Assembly: GCF_003352065.1 (NCBI RefSeq)
Contig: NZ_CP025803.1
Span: forward strand, 3,774,001-3,838,000
Direction of reading: 5' to 3'
Source: Sulfitobacter sp. SK011
GTDB lineage: Bacteria > Pseudomonadota > Alphaproteobacteria > Rhodobacterales > Rhodobacteraceae
DNA length: 64,000 nucleotides
The translations under genes were made by a program, and so were the position numbers. A model generated the notes under the pieces. It worked only from the letters and a program-made list of their open reading frames with translations. It had not been told where the DNA came from and did not search any database. This document shows positions 26,302-35,251 of the stretch, piece after piece. How positions within the stretch are numbered: position 1 is the stretch's first letter; each line of letters starts with the position of its first letter.

Positions 26302-27086
26302 TGCCGCGCCGGATCATCCTGCATGCAGGGTTCCACAAAACCGGAACCTCCAGCATTCAGGCCACATTGCGCGAAAACCGGGTCGCCCTGAAAAAACACG
26401 CGGCACTGCGCCTGCGCTGGCACATGCAAGACCTCATCAGCGCCACACGCGGTTATTCCACATGGCGTGATCCGCTGACCCTGATCAAAGCGCAGGACCG
26501 CTTCGAAACCGTGATGAACGAATTGCCCGGCATGCCCCGCCGAACGCTGATCATCTCTGCCGAAGAGCTTTCGGGCCACCTGCCCGGCCGCGGCGATCTG
26601 GATGATTATTCTGCCGCACCTGTGCTGCTTTATGCATTCTGGGAGATTATGACCAAGCGCTATCCGGAAGCCGAAATCTTGCTCTACCTTTCCACCCGTG
26701 CCCCTGACGCATGGCTCAAATCTGCCCATTGGGAGCACGTCAAAGCATCCAATATGACAATGGATGCGGATGCCTTTTGCGACCGGTATCATGCGGCAGC
26801 GAACCTTGAGGGGATGGTTGCCGACATCGCCAGCCGCGTGCCCTGCCCCGTTCATCACAAAGCGCTTGAGGATTGTCGCGATTTGCCGCTTGGCCCCGCC
26901 GACCCATTGCTTGATCTGTGTGAGCTGCCACTCAGCCTGCGCGCCGAACTGGTGGCCCCTCCACCCGCGAACATGCGGTTGGGCGACGATGTTCTGGACG
27001 CGATGATCGAGGCCAACAAAAACCACAAGACACCAGATGCCCGCAAAGCTGCCAAGGCCGCAATCCTTGCTGAGGCGCGTCAATGA
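26301..27086 (+). CDS. Sulfotransferase-like protein
   Basis: A 261-residue protein with the P-loop-like PAPS phosphate motif HAGFHKTGTSSIQ at about residues 8-20, the key mark of sulfotransferase-fold proteins; no full 3'-phosphate motif is obvious. A Pro/Arg-rich middle leads to a helical C-terminus (NKNHKTPDARKAAKAAIL). A sugar or polysaccharide substrate is only a guess. It starts on the last base of the rimM stop and overlaps trmD by 4 nt, placing an unrelated function between two RNA-modification genes. Confidence 0.7.
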   Translation: MPRRIILHAGFHKTGTSSIQATLRENRVALKKHAALRLRWHMQDLISATRGYSTWRDPLTLIKAQDRFETVMNELPGMPRRTLIISAEELSGHLPGRGDLDDYSAAPVLLYAFWEIMTKRYPEAEILLYLSTRAPDAWLKSAHWEHVKASNMTMDADAFCDRYHAAANLEGMVADIASRVPCPVHHKALEDCRDLPLGPADPLLDLCELPLSLRAELVAPPPANMRLGDDVLDAMIEANKNHKTPDARKAAKAAILAEARQ

Positions 27087-27874
27087 AAACACCCCGCTCC
27101 CATGGCCGCCAATCGGTCCGCGCCAATTTGCAGCCCCGTGAACTGATGCAGGACACGCCCGACTATGCCGACATCTGGCAGGCCCGCGTTGTCACGCTCT
27201 TTCCCGACCTCTTTCCCGGCGTGCTGGGGGCCAGCCTGACGGGCAAAGCCTTGCAGGACGGCAAGTGGCAATTGCACACCCACGACTTGCGCCCTTACGG
27301 GATCGGCAAACACCGCAATGTCGATGACACACCTGCCGGCGGCGGGGCGGGCATGGTCCTGCGTGCCGATGTGGTTGGTCCCGCACTGGCCGACGCGCAA
27401 AGCCACGCCCATGGCCGCTGGCCAATCCTGTATATGTCCCCGCGCGGCCAACGCTTTGACCAGGCGATGGCGCGCGATCTGTCCACCTGCGCGGGCGTGA
27501 CCATGCTCTGTGGCCGGTTTGAAGGCGTGGATGAACGGGTGATTGAACACTTCGGTATCACCGAAGTCAGCCTTGGCGATTTTGTCATGACAGGCGGCGA
27601 ACTGGCGGCCCAGGCGATGATCGACGCGACCGTGCGCCTGCTGCCCGGTGTGCTGGGCAATGCCAGCAGCACCGTTGAGGAAAGCCATTCAAACAATCTG
27701 CTCGAACACCCCCAATACACCCGCCCCGCGATCTGGGAAGGGCGCGAGATCCCCCCCGTCCTGATGTCCGGGAACCACGGCGAAATCGCCAAATGGCGAC
27801 AACAACAAGCCGAAATCCTAACTAAAACCCGCCGCCCCGACATGTGGTCACGCCGGGGCGACAAGGAAAACTAG
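27083..27874 (+). CDS. trmD: tRNA (guanine-37-N1)-methyltransferase TrmD
   Basis: A 263-residue SPOUT methyltransferase acting on G37 next to the anticodon. About 30 extra N-terminal residues precede the usual start of the domain (ARVVTLFPDLFPGVLGASLTG). GGGAGMVLRADVV, the knot region LYMSPRGQRFDQ, LCGRFEGVDERVIE and GDFVMTGGE are all present. The ATGA overlap with the sulfotransferase-like gene supports the upstream ATG, so the extension may be real. rplS, normally next, is displaced by two reverse-strand genes. Confidence 0.95.
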   Translation: MKTPRSHGRQSVRANLQPRELMQDTPDYADIWQARVVTLFPDLFPGVLGASLTGKALQDGKWQLHTHDLRPYGIGKHRNVDDTPAGGGAGMVLRADVVGPALADAQSHAHGRWPILYMSPRGQRFDQAMARDLSTCAGVTMLCGRFEGVDERVIEHFGITEVSLGDFVMTGGELAAQAMIDATVRLLPGVLGNASSTVEESHSNNLLEHPQYTRPAIWEGREIPPVLMSGNHGEIAKWRQQQAEILTKTRRPDMWSRRGDKEN

Positions 27875-27904
27875 GCACTGCGGTAAGTCTGTTTTGCCAA
27901 GACT

Positions 27905-28153
27905 CTACCCGGTAGTTTGCGCCGTCAAATAGGCATAAATCTCATCTTTGAGCGCCAGTCGCCGCTTGCGCATGTTACTCATGTGATCGTCACTGGTGGG
28001 TTCCACATCGGTTTCAGCCCGGTGAATTGCACGATTCAATGTATGATAGGTGTCGGCCAAGTTCTCAAAATGACGATCGCTCTGACGCAACTGCGCCATC
28101 TGAGTGGTCATTTCAGGAAATTCTTCGGCAAGCTCGTGTGGGGTATGGGACAT
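27905..28153 (-). CDS. DUF465/YdcH-family small protein
   Basis: An 82-residue helical protein: HELAEEFPEMTTQMAQLRQSDRHFENLADTYHTLNRAIHRAE, then RKRRLALKDEIYAYL, the layout of the DUF465 (YdcH) family of small coiled-coil proteins of unknown role. ATG at 28151-28153 is preferred; the frame stays open upstream into ppk2. It follows ppk2 by 25 nt on the reverse strand, in the gap between trmD and rplS. Confidence 0.8.
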   Translation of the reverse strand: MSHTPHELAEEFPEMTTQMAQLRQSDRHFENLADTYHTLNRAIHRAETDVEPTSDDHMSNMRKRRLALKDEIYAYLTAQTTG

Positions 28154-28178
28154 ATGTCGTTCCTTTTTTGAATTGGGG

Positions 28179-29069
28179 TCACTTATTGTTGCGTTCAGGA
28201 TGCAAAGACGCTGCCAGCACATGATCGGAGTCATGAACGATCGCTTCGGCTTGATGATAGATTTTGGGGTCCGGCGCTTTGGCGACCTCAGGGTCCTTGT
28301 CCGGATAATCAAGCTGAGCCAAAAAATGCCGCATGCACGTGAGGCGCGCGCGTTTCTTGTCGTTTGATCGGATCACCGTCCAAGGCGCATCCGCTGTGTC
28401 CGTGTAGAAAAACATCGCTTCTTTCGCCTCGGTATAATCATCCCACTTATCAAGGCTGGCACGATCAATCGGCGACAGCTTCCACCGCTTGAGCGGATCA
28501 GTTTCGCGCGAAGCAAAGCGTCTCTTTTGCTCTTCTTGGGTGACGGAAAACCAATATTTGAACAGCTTGATACCGCTGCGCACCAACATGCGTTCAAATT
28601 CCGGCGTTTGCCGCATGAATTCCAGGTATTCGGTGGGCGCGCAAAAGTTCATGACCCGTTCAACACCCGCACGATTATACCACGATCGGTCATATAGAAC
28701 GATCTCGCCCGCGGTTGGCAGATGTTTAATGTAGCGCTGGAAAAACCACTGGCCCCGTTCTTCGTCCGTGGGTTTGTTCAAGGCAACCACGCGCGCCGCA
28801 CGCGGATTGAGGTGTTCGGTGAACCGTTTGATCGTGCCCCCTTTGCCCGCAGCATCCCGCCCCTCGAACAAAAGCACGAATTTCTGATCGGTCTCCTGAA
28901 CCCAATGCTGAACTTTCAGCAACTCGACCTGCAACGCAGACTTTTCGGTTTCATACGTCCGGCGTGCCATCTTGGTTCTATAGGGGTATTCACCGCTTTC
29001 AAAACCAAGGATCGTGTTGGTTCTGGCCATCTTTAACGCTGTTGTCTTAGTGGTACTGGCTGTTGGCAC
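28179..29069 (-). CDS. ppk2: Polyphosphate kinase 2
   Basis: A 296-residue class I PPK2 that makes nucleoside triphosphates from polyphosphate or the reverse. Walker A is GRDAAGKGG (about 70), Walker B is EIVLYDRSWYNRAGVERVM, with a lid region rich in Lys/Arg (QEEQKRRFASRETDPLKRWK). The first 25 residues are variable. The start is GTG (29067-29069) with AAGGAGAT 3 nt upstream; ATG at 29030 is an alternative. A TTGAC-N4-ATCAA site lies 69 bp upstream. Confidence 0.92.
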   Translation of the reverse strand: MPTASTTKTTALKMARTNTILGFESGEYPYRTKMARRTYETEKSALQVELLKVQHWVQETDQKFVLLFEGRDAAGKGGTIKRFTEHLNPRAARVVALNKPTDEERGQWFFQRYIKHLPTAGEIVLYDRSWYNRAGVERVMNFCAPTEYLEFMRQTPEFERMLVRSGIKLFKYWFSVTQEEQKRRFASRETDPLKRWKLSPIDRASLDKWDDYTEAKEAMFFYTDTADAPWTVIRSNDKKRARLTCMRHFLAQLDYPDKDPEVAKAPDPKIYHQAEAIVHDSDHVLAASLHPERNNK

Positions 29070-29137
29070 GTTATCTCCTTTTCTTCACACTTTCTCGGAT
29101 TTCGCGATAAGGATAATCTGTCGCAAGCCAACTTGCC

Positions 29138-29151
29138 TTGACGTGGATCAA
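29138..29151. promoter_or_regulatory. FNR/FnrL-like binding site
   Basis: TTGACGTGGATCAA is one base from the TTGAT-N4-ATCAA consensus of FNR-family regulators, which includes FnrL of Rhodobacterales. It is in the 344-bp gap between ppk2 (reverse) and rplS (forward), closer to ppk2 (69 bp from its start). The rest of the gap is AT-rich promoter-like sequence and the rplS leader, with no further gene seen. Confidence 0.5.
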
Positions 29152-29412
29152 CCATGTCCAGCAAAGTCAGCCAGCGGTACCTTGCGCCCACAATCACCCC
29201 CCTTGATCCATCCCCACAGACCGCCTATACGACGCCAGTCTGGAATCGCTTTTGCGGCCCCGGACCTTTCTGCTGTTTGCAGATCGCAAAACAAGGAATG
29301 ACGATGCTACCTCCGGTGGGCCACTAAGGTGCAGTCCCGAAACACAGACCGAAGCTCTTGGATCGCGCAATAACTTCGTGGAACACCACGAGCATCATAG
29401 GAGACGCGTCAG

Positions 29413-29799
29413 ATGAACCTGATCGCAGAGATTGAGGCGGAACAAATCGCCGAACTGGGCAAAAACATCCCAGATTTTCGTGCGGGCGATACCGTCCGTG
29501 TCGGTTTTAAAGTAACCGAAGGCACCCGCACCCGTGTGCAGAACTACGAAGGTGTCTGCATCGCCCGTAACAACGGCCATGGCATTGCCGGGTCGTTCAC
29601 CGTCCGCAAAATCAGCTTTGGTGAAGGCGTGGAACGTGTATTCCCGCTGCATTCAACAAACATCGACGAAATCACCGTGGTCCGCCGTGGTCGTGTGCGT
29701 CGCGCGAAACTGTATTACCTGCGTTCGCGCCGTGGTAAATCAGCACGTATCGTTGAGAATGCGCACTACAAGAAACCCAAGTCTGACGCGAAAGGATAA
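29413..29799 (+). CDS. rplS: 50S ribosomal protein L19
   Basis: A 128-residue L19 ([76 protein letters not shown]), with a basic C-terminus. AGGAG precedes the ATG. Usually follows trmD; here it is about 1.5 kb away and has its own leader. It is 5 nt from rpmE, with which it is co-transcribed up to a terminator. Confidence 0.97.
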   Translation: MNLIAEIEAEQIAELGKNIPDFRAGDTVRVGFKVTEGTRTRVQNYEGVCIARNNGHGIAGSFTVRKISFGEGVERVFPLHSTNIDEITVVRRGRVRRAKLYYLRSRRGKSARIVENAHYKKPKSDAKG

Positions 29800-29804
29800 G
29801 AGCG

Positions 29805-30026
29805 ATGAAAGCCGATACACATCCCGAATATCACACAATCAACGTCAAAATGACCGACGGCACAATTGTGGAAATGAAATCGACATGGGGAAAAGAGGGC
29901 GACCAGCTGTCGCTTGACATCGACCCATCCGTGCACCCCGCGTGGACCGGCGGCTCCAGCCGTCTGATGGACACCGGCGGCCGCGTGTCGAAGTTCAAAA
30001 ACAAATATGCAGGCCTTGGTTTCTGA
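29805..30026 (+). CDS. rpmE: 50S ribosomal protein L31
   Basis: A 73-residue L31 ([56 protein letters not shown]). It contains no Cys, so it is the zinc-free form that does not depend on zinc supply. Follows rplS by 5 nt. Confidence 0.94.
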   Translation: MKADTHPEYHTINVKMTDGTIVEMKSTWGKEGDQLSLDIDPSVHPAWTGGSSRLMDTGGRVSKFKNKYAGLGF

Positions 30027-30048
30027 TACCATCTGCCTTTGCAATAAT

Positions 30049-30080
30049 AATGGCGCGGCCTTAGGCTGCGCCATTTTTCT
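30049..30080 (+). terminator. Rho-independent terminator after rpmE
   Basis: AATGGCGCGGCC and GGCTGCGCCATT form a 12-bp stem (one G-T pair) around TTA, followed by a T-rich run. It closes the rplS-rpmE transcript 22 nt after the rpmE stop. Confidence 0.88.
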
Positions 30081-30252
30081 TTGCTAATTCCGAGGTGCCG
30101 GGACAGCGCAAATTCGCTCAACTTTTGCCAAACAAACCACAGTCACACGAATTATCACAGCCACACACTCTGCTGCATCTTCCCAAATGCAGTTACACCA
30201 CATATAGTGTCGCACAACAATCACCTGCACAAACCGCAGGGAACAGAGGGAC

Positions 30253-31068
30253 ATGGGCATGGCGCATATTATCGTCGTCGGAAACGAAAAAGGTGGGGCG
30301 GGCAAATCCACAGTGTCCATGCATTTGGCCACAGCCCTCGCGCGGATGGGCCACAAGGTCAGCGGCCTTGATCTGGACCTGCGCCAGCGCACCTTCGGCC
30401 GCTATGTCGAAAACCGTCTCGCATTCGTAAAACAAGCCAACCTTGATCTGGTCAGTCCGGCCCTGTGCGAACTGCCCGAGGTTGAGCCAAGCAGTTTGCG
30501 CCCCGGCGAAAACATGTACGATCACCGGCTCAGTGTGGCGGTAACATCGCTTGAACCTTACAACGACTTTATCCTGATCGACTGTCCCGGTTCACACACC
30601 CGGCTCAGCCAGGTCGCGCATTCGCTGGCCGACACGCTGATCACACCGCTCAACGACAGCTTTATCGACTTTGATCTGCTGGCCCATACCGATGCCTCAG
30701 GCGACAAGATCACTGGGCCGTCTGTTTACTCTGAAATGGTGTGGAACGCACGGCAGCTGCGCGCCCAGGCCGGGCTTTCGCCCATTGACTGGGTTGTCGT
30801 GCGCAACCGCATGGGTGCCCAGCGCATGGTGAACAAGGAAAAGATGGAGCGCGCGATCCAGAACCTCAGCAGACGCATCGGTTTCCGCGTCGCACCGGGC
30901 TTTAACGAACGCGTCATCTTCCGCGAGCTGTTCCCCCGAGGCCTGACCCTGCTGGACCTCAAGGACATTGGCGTCAAACAGCTCAACATCTCAAATGTCG
31001 CCGCCCGTCAGGAACTGCGCGATATGATAAAGGCCCTGAATTTGCCGGGTGTGACCGCTGATTTCTGA
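30253..31068 (+). CDS. mipZ: MipZ-type division-site ATPase
   Basis: A 271-residue ParA/MinD-family ATPase that forms gradients from the poles and keeps FtsZ at mid-cell in alphaproteobacteria. The deviant Walker A is EKGGAGKST (about 11-19), followed by LDLDLRQRTFGRYVENR, a MipZ signature, and DFILIDCPGSHTRLSQVAH (Walker B). ATG 30253 or 30259 both fit. It stands alone, 230 bp after the ribosomal genes. Confidence 0.92.
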   Translation: MGMAHIIVVGNEKGGAGKSTVSMHLATALARMGHKVSGLDLDLRQRTFGRYVENRLAFVKQANLDLVSPALCELPEVEPSSLRPGENMYDHRLSVAVTSLEPYNDFILIDCPGSHTRLSQVAHSLADTLITPLNDSFIDFDLLAHTDASGDKITGPSVYSEMVWNARQLRAQAGLSPIDWVVVRNRMGAQRMVNKEKMERAIQNLSRRIGFRVAPGFNERVIFRELFPRGLTLLDLKDIGVKQLNISNVAARQELRDMIKALNLPGVTADF

Positions 31069-31229
31069 GCGTCCCTGAAGCACGGCTTTGCAAGGCAAAA
31101 GGGGCTTTCGCACCTTTCGTGCCAGCGGCTTCATTTCCCTGAACTTTATTCTCATGACCTCCTTGTTGCATAGGGGTTCAACGCCGATATGCAGCTAGAG
31201 CGTGGCGCATTGCCCGTTGGAGGTCTTTC

Positions 31230-32147
31230 TTGGACTACCTGTATATCATGATCGGCCTCGTCGGTTTGTTTTTTGGCGGTGAAGCGCTCGTTCGAGGCAG
31301 CGTCAGCATTGCGCGACGGATGTCGATTTCGCCGCTGATCATCGGGTTGACTGTCGTTGGTTTCGGAACCTCAACACCCGAACTTCTGGTGTCAGTACAG
31401 GCCGCTCTGAAAGGCATTCCTGACATCGCAGTTGGCAACATTATTGGATCAAACATCGCGAATATTTTGCTGATTGTGGGCGTGACGTCCGTGGTGTGGC
31501 CGATCAAGGTTGCTGTCGCCACGTTGCGGCGCGACACGGCATTCATGATCGTATCGGCATTACTATTGGTGCCGCTATTCGCGTTGGGCGAAATCGGTCG
31601 AACAAGTGGTCTGCTGCTGGTGGGCGGGCTGGTATTCTATTTGGTTTGGACGTTCCTGAAGTCGCGACAAGACACAATTGTTGATGAAAACCCAGCGGGA
31701 CAATCGTCAATTACTATATCATTGCTCTGGGTCGCATTCGGCCTGTCGGCGTTGTTGTTTGGAGCGCAGTTTCTGGTCGACGGTGCCGCATCCGTCGCAC
31801 GTGGTTTTGGCGTGTCCGAGGCATTTATCGGGCTCACGATCGTCGCGGTCGGGACGTCACTCCCAGAGCTTGCTACGTCGCTTATCGCGGCATTTCGCCG
31901 CGAGTCAGATATCGCAATTGGAAATGTCATCGGGTCCAACATTTTTAACGTGCTGGGTATTCTGGGTGCCACTGCCCTTATCACACCAATTCCGGTTGCA
32001 GCACGGTTCCTAACTTTCGATCTGCCTGTCATGATTGCTGTTTCGTTAGGACTGGTTGGTCTGTTGCTGACCCGTCCGCAGATCGGTCGCTCAGTGGGTG
32101 CACTGATGCTGTTCGGCTACGCCGTTTACGTGGTCGCCGCCCAATAA
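31230..32147 (+). CDS. Calcium/sodium antiporter, CaCA family
   Basis: A 305-residue inner-membrane exchanger of the YrbG type, about ten helices in two inverted repeats. The alpha motifs are clear: GTSTPELLVSVQAALKG with GNIIGSNIANI in repeat 1 and GTSLPELATSLIAAFRR with GNVIGSNIFNV in repeat 2; each has the ion-binding Glu. The start is TTG at 31230-31232 with GGAGGT upstream at 31219. It is a single-gene unit. Confidence 0.92.
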   Translation: MDYLYIMIGLVGLFFGGEALVRGSVSIARRMSISPLIIGLTVVGFGTSTPELLVSVQAALKGIPDIAVGNIIGSNIANILLIVGVTSVVWPIKVAVATLRRDTAFMIVSALLLVPLFALGEIGRTSGLLLVGGLVFYLVWTFLKSRQDTIVDENPAGQSSITISLLWVAFGLSALLFGAQFLVDGAASVARGFGVSEAFIGLTIVAVGTSLPELATSLIAAFRRESDIAIGNVIGSNIFNVLGILGATALITPIPVAARFLTFDLPVMIAVSLGLVGLLLTRPQIGRSVGALMLFGYAVYVVAAQ

Positions 32148-32188
32148 AGGAAACGTGTTTCTTGTGCGTGGGATTTCGGGGCTTAAAT

Positions 32189-33064
32189 CTACCCTTGGGT
32201 GGTCAAAACTCTCTGCCGCCGCAACACCACCAGGTTCGACACTGTCAGTGCCCCCATCACAATCCCGCCCCCGATCAAGGCATAGCCGCCCGGGTTTTCC
32301 CCAATCACCAGCCATGCCAGCAAAGGGGCCAGTACCGATTCCAACAGCACCAGCAATCCAACCTCTGCCGACGTGATGTATCTTGGCCCCAGCGCCAGCA
32401 GCACCGAAGAGATCAGGATGAACCCGCCATGCCCCAGAACAAAAGTCACCTGTGATACCGGCACCGACAACGGCGCTGCAAAAGGCCAGACCACCAGCGC
32501 CGCAATCAGATATCCCATTGCGACACCCGGTACCATCGACGTGCCGCGCACATGCCGCGCCGCCGTCAAAGCGGCGGCAAACATCGCCGACAACGCAAAT
32601 GCCAACAGGTCCCCAGACAGGCTCGCGCCCGCCGTTTCACCCGACCCATAGGCGATCACCGCCAACCCCGGGACCACGGCGGCGATGGTAAGCAAAGTGC
32701 GTTGACTGAACGGTTCGGCCAGAAAAATGCGGCTGAACACAGCGGCAAAGACCGGCAGTGACGCAATGATGAAGACCACATTGGCCACTGAAGTCAGGCT
32801 GACCGCCAACACAAACAAGACACCGCTGCTGCCGACGCCCAACATATAGATCAGGCCAAACCGTCCCGTCGCCAGCATATCCCTGAAAGGTGCGGTTCCA
32901 GACGTGGCCAACAGATAAAGTGCCGTCCCCCCACCCGCCAAAAGCAGCCGCCAAAACGCGATGGTCCATGCGTCCGCATCAATCAAACGCACAAACAGCG
33001 AATCCGGCACCACAAAAAGGACACCGAAAAATGTGATCAAAAGGCCTTTGGTCTGGTCCGTCAT
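32189..33064 (-). CDS. EamA/DMT-family transporter
   Basis: A 291-residue membrane protein with ten predicted helices in two EamA repeats (TKGLLITFFGVLFVVPDSLFVRLIDADAWTIAFWR starts repeat 1; a second repeat begins near GVAMGYLIAALVVWPFA). The substrate of such exporters is not predictable. It is convergent with the antiporter gene and 27 nt downstream of the MarR gene on the same strand. Confidence 0.87.
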   Translation of the reverse strand: MTDQTKGLLITFFGVLFVVPDSLFVRLIDADAWTIAFWRLLLAGGGTALYLLATSGTAPFRDMLATGRFGLIYMLGVGSSGVLFVLAVSLTSVANVVFIIASLPVFAAVFSRIFLAEPFSQRTLLTIAAVVPGLAVIAYGSGETAGASLSGDLLAFALSAMFAAALTAARHVRGTSMVPGVAMGYLIAALVVWPFAAPLSVPVSQVTFVLGHGGFILISSVLLALGPRYITSAEVGLLVLLESVLAPLLAWLVIGENPGGYALIGGGIVMGALTVSNLVVLRRQRVLTTQG

Positions 33065-33091
33065 GAAAACATCGGTGACCGTTCTGCGCGT

Positions 33092-33541
33092 TCAAGTAAA
33101 GCGGACAGTTTCCATTTCAGCCAATTTGACCAGCGCCCGGCGCAAGACCTTGCTCTCTTCCGCCGTCAGCGACGTCATCAATGCGGCCTCATACTTTTCC
33201 GCAATCCCGCGCAGTTCAACGTACGCCGCCTGCCCCGATGCCGTCAGGGTCAGATGCTCCACCCGCCGGTCGTTTTCGTCCCGTTCGCGGCTGACGAAAC
33301 GGCGCGATACCAATCCATGAACCGCGCGGCTGATCTTGGTCTTGTGGGTTTTGGCACGCGCACCAATTTCACTGGCCGTCATGCTTCCATAAAGCCCCAG
33401 ATGAAACAACACCCGCCATTCGGTGCGCAACATCCCATAACGATCCTTATACACCTGCTGAAACGCAATCGAACTGGTCTCGGCTGCCTGAGTAAGCAGA
33501 TAAGGCAGGAAATGCTCCAGTTCGAATTCAATGTTTTTCAT
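33092..33541 (-). CDS. MarR-family regulator of the homogentisate cluster
   Basis: A 149-residue winged-helix protein: [65 protein letters not shown] is the MarR DNA-binding core. It is divergent from hmgA; homogentisate-responsive MarR-type HmgR-like repressors are commonly found next to hmgA. An inverted repeat in the 68-bp gap (33557-33574) is a likely operator. Regulation of hmgA is inferred from position. Confidence 0.82.
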   Translation of the reverse strand: MKNIEFELEHFLPYLLTQAAETSSIAFQQVYKDRYGMLRTEWRVLFHLGLYGSMTASEIGARAKTHKTKISRAVHGLVSRRFVSRERDENDRRVEHLTLTASGQAAYVELRGIAEKYEAALMTSLTAEESKVLRRALVKLAEMETVRFT

Positions 33542-33556
33542 CGCAGCACCGCTTGT

Positions 33557-33574
33557 TAGTTACAAAAACAACTA
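33557..33574. promoter_or_regulatory. Inverted repeat between MarR gene and hmgA
   Basis: TAGTT-N8-AACTA, embedded in TTAGTTACAAAAACAACTAT, lies 16 bp from the MarR gene start and 36 bp from hmgA. Its size and place suit a MarR dimer site. Confidence 0.5.
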
Positions 33575-33609
33575 TTACGGATGGGGCAGATTCTGCAAGG
33601 GGGCACCTC

Positions 33610-34971
33610 ATGAACCACCAGACCACACCGAATGACCTGACCCATGCGGCAACGCCAATGGGCATACATCCCGGATATATGCCAGGTTTCGGCAATGATT
33701 TCGAAACCGAAGCCCTTCCCGGTGCATTGCCGCAAGGCATGAACTCACCACAAAAATGCAATTACGGCCTTTACGGCGAACAATTGAGCGGCACCGCCTT
33801 CACCGCCCCCAGCCATCAGAACGAACGCACCTGGTGCTACCGCATCCGCCCTTCGGTGAAACATTCGCACCGCTATGAAAAGGTCAATCTGCCCTATTGG
33901 AAATCAGCGCCCCACATCCCACAGGATGTGATATCGCTGGGCCAATACCGCTGGGATCCGGTACCCCATTCCGACACGCCCCTGACATGGCTAACCGGCA
34001 TGCGTACGATGACCACAGCCGGTGACGTGAACACTCAGGTCGGCATGGCCAGCCACATCTATCTGGTCACCGACAGCATGGTGGACAGCTATTTCTACTC
34101 CGCTGATTCCGAATTGCTGGTGGTCCCTCAAGAAGGCCGCCTACGCTTCTGCACCGAACTGGGCGTCATCGACCTTGAACCCAAGGAAATCGCAATTATC
34201 CCCCGTGGCCTGCTCTACCGCGTCGAAGTCATCAGCGGGCCGGCACGCGGATTTGTCTGCGAAAACTACGGTCAGAAGTTTGAGCTGCCGGGCCGCGGCC
34301 CCATCGGAGCCAACTGCATGGCAAACCGCCGCGATTTCAAAACGCCGGTGGCGGCGTTTGAAGACCGCGAGGTCCCCTCCACCGTCACCATCAAATGGTG
34401 CGGCCAGTTCCACGAAACCAAGATCGGCCACTCGCCATTGGATGTGGTCGCTTGGCACGGCAATTACTGCCCGGTCAAATACGACCTGCGCACCTATTGC
34501 CCGGTCGGCTCGATCCTGTTTGACCACCCCGACCCGTCGATCTTTACCGTCCTGACCGCCGCCTCTGGCGTCCCCGGCACCGCCAACATCGACTTTGTTC
34601 TGTTCCGCGAACGCTGGATGGTGGCCGAAGATACTTTCCGCCCGCCATGGTACCACAAGAATGTCATGTCAGAGATGATGGGCAATATTTATGGCCAATA
34701 CGATGCCAAGCCCAAGGGTTTCGTTCCCGGCGGCCTGTCCCTGCACAACATGATGCTGCCCCATGGACCTGACAAGAATGCGTTTGACGGTGCGTCAAAC
34801 GCGGACCTCAAGGCCGAAAAGCTCGACAATACCATGTCCTTCATGTTCGAAACCCGGTTTCCGCAACACCTGACCGAATTCGCCGCCAAAGAGGCCCCAT
34901 TACAGGATGATTACATCGACTGCTGGGAAGACATCGAAAAGAAATTCGACGGTACGCCGGGCAAGAAATGA
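33610..34971 (+). CDS. hmgA: Homogentisate 1,2-dioxygenase
   Basis: A 453-residue non-heme iron dioxygenase that opens homogentisate to maleylacetoacetate. [21 protein letters not shown] is the family N-terminus; [22 protein letters not shown] and [22 protein letters not shown] belong to the cupin core; [14 protein letters not shown] and the downstream [13 protein letters not shown] segment carry the His/Glu iron ligands. ATG 33610 gives the usual length. The stop overlaps a small gene by ATGA; fahA follows. Confidence 0.96.
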   Translation: MNHQTTPNDLTHAATPMGIHPGYMPGFGNDFETEALPGALPQGMNSPQKCNYGLYGEQLSGTAFTAPSHQNERTWCYRIRPSVKHSHRYEKVNLPYWKSAPHIPQDVISLGQYRWDPVPHSDTPLTWLTGMRTMTTAGDVNTQVGMASHIYLVTDSMVDSYFYSADSELLVVPQEGRLRFCTELGVIDLEPKEIAIIPRGLLYRVEVISGPARGFVCENYGQKFELPGRGPIGANCMANRRDFKTPVAAFEDREVPSTVTIKWCGQFHETKIGHSPLDVVAWHGNYCPVKYDLRTYCPVGSILFDHPDPSIFTVLTAASGVPGTANIDFVLFRERWMVAEDTFRPPWYHKNVMSEMMGNIYGQYDAKPKGFVPGGLSLHNMMLPHGPDKNAFDGASNADLKAEKLDNTMSFMFETRFPQHLTEFAAKEAPLQDDYIDCWEDIEKKFDGTPGKK

Positions 34972-35171
34972 GTACGAATGTCCTGGCAGTCCTAATCGGT
35001 TTTGGCTTGTTTGGGCTTATTGCGATCGCGACCCAACTTTGGGGCCGCGACCTCGATACGTCCAACCCTGATAAGTTGAAGAATAAATTCGAGGACGCCA
35101 GCACCATCATCGACCCCCCCCTTGCTGGGGGCGGTGACGCGGGTGGCGGCGACGCGGGTGGTGGCGATTAG
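34968..35171 (+). CDS. 67-residue membrane protein with Gly-Asp repeats
   Basis: One N-terminal helix ([21 protein letters not shown]) is followed by about 25 polar residues and a C-terminal repeat [14 protein letters not shown], coded by a repeated DNA unit that could expand or contract. The ATG lies within the hmgA stop (ATGA), which supports expression. Function unknown; the position between hmgA and fahA may be incidental. Confidence 0.65.
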   Translation: MSTNVLAVLIGFGLFGLIAIATQLWGRDLDTSNPDKLKNKFEDASTIIDPPLAGGGDAGGGDAGGGD

Positions 35172-35214
35172 TTTTCTTGCAGACTGGGGTGCAGCGGGCC
35201 TGCAGCTTTTGTAA

Positions 35215-35233
35215 GGTAGGCGTATCGCCTGCC
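35215..35233. repeat. REP-like palindrome before fahA
   Basis: GGTAGGCG-TAT-CGCCTGCC forms an 8-bp stem with one G-T pair, followed by CCTCAC. Related palindromes occur at 46248-46303 near boxB, which suggests an interspersed repeat family. Confidence 0.45.
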
Positions 35234-35251
35234 CCTCACATAGGAACACAC

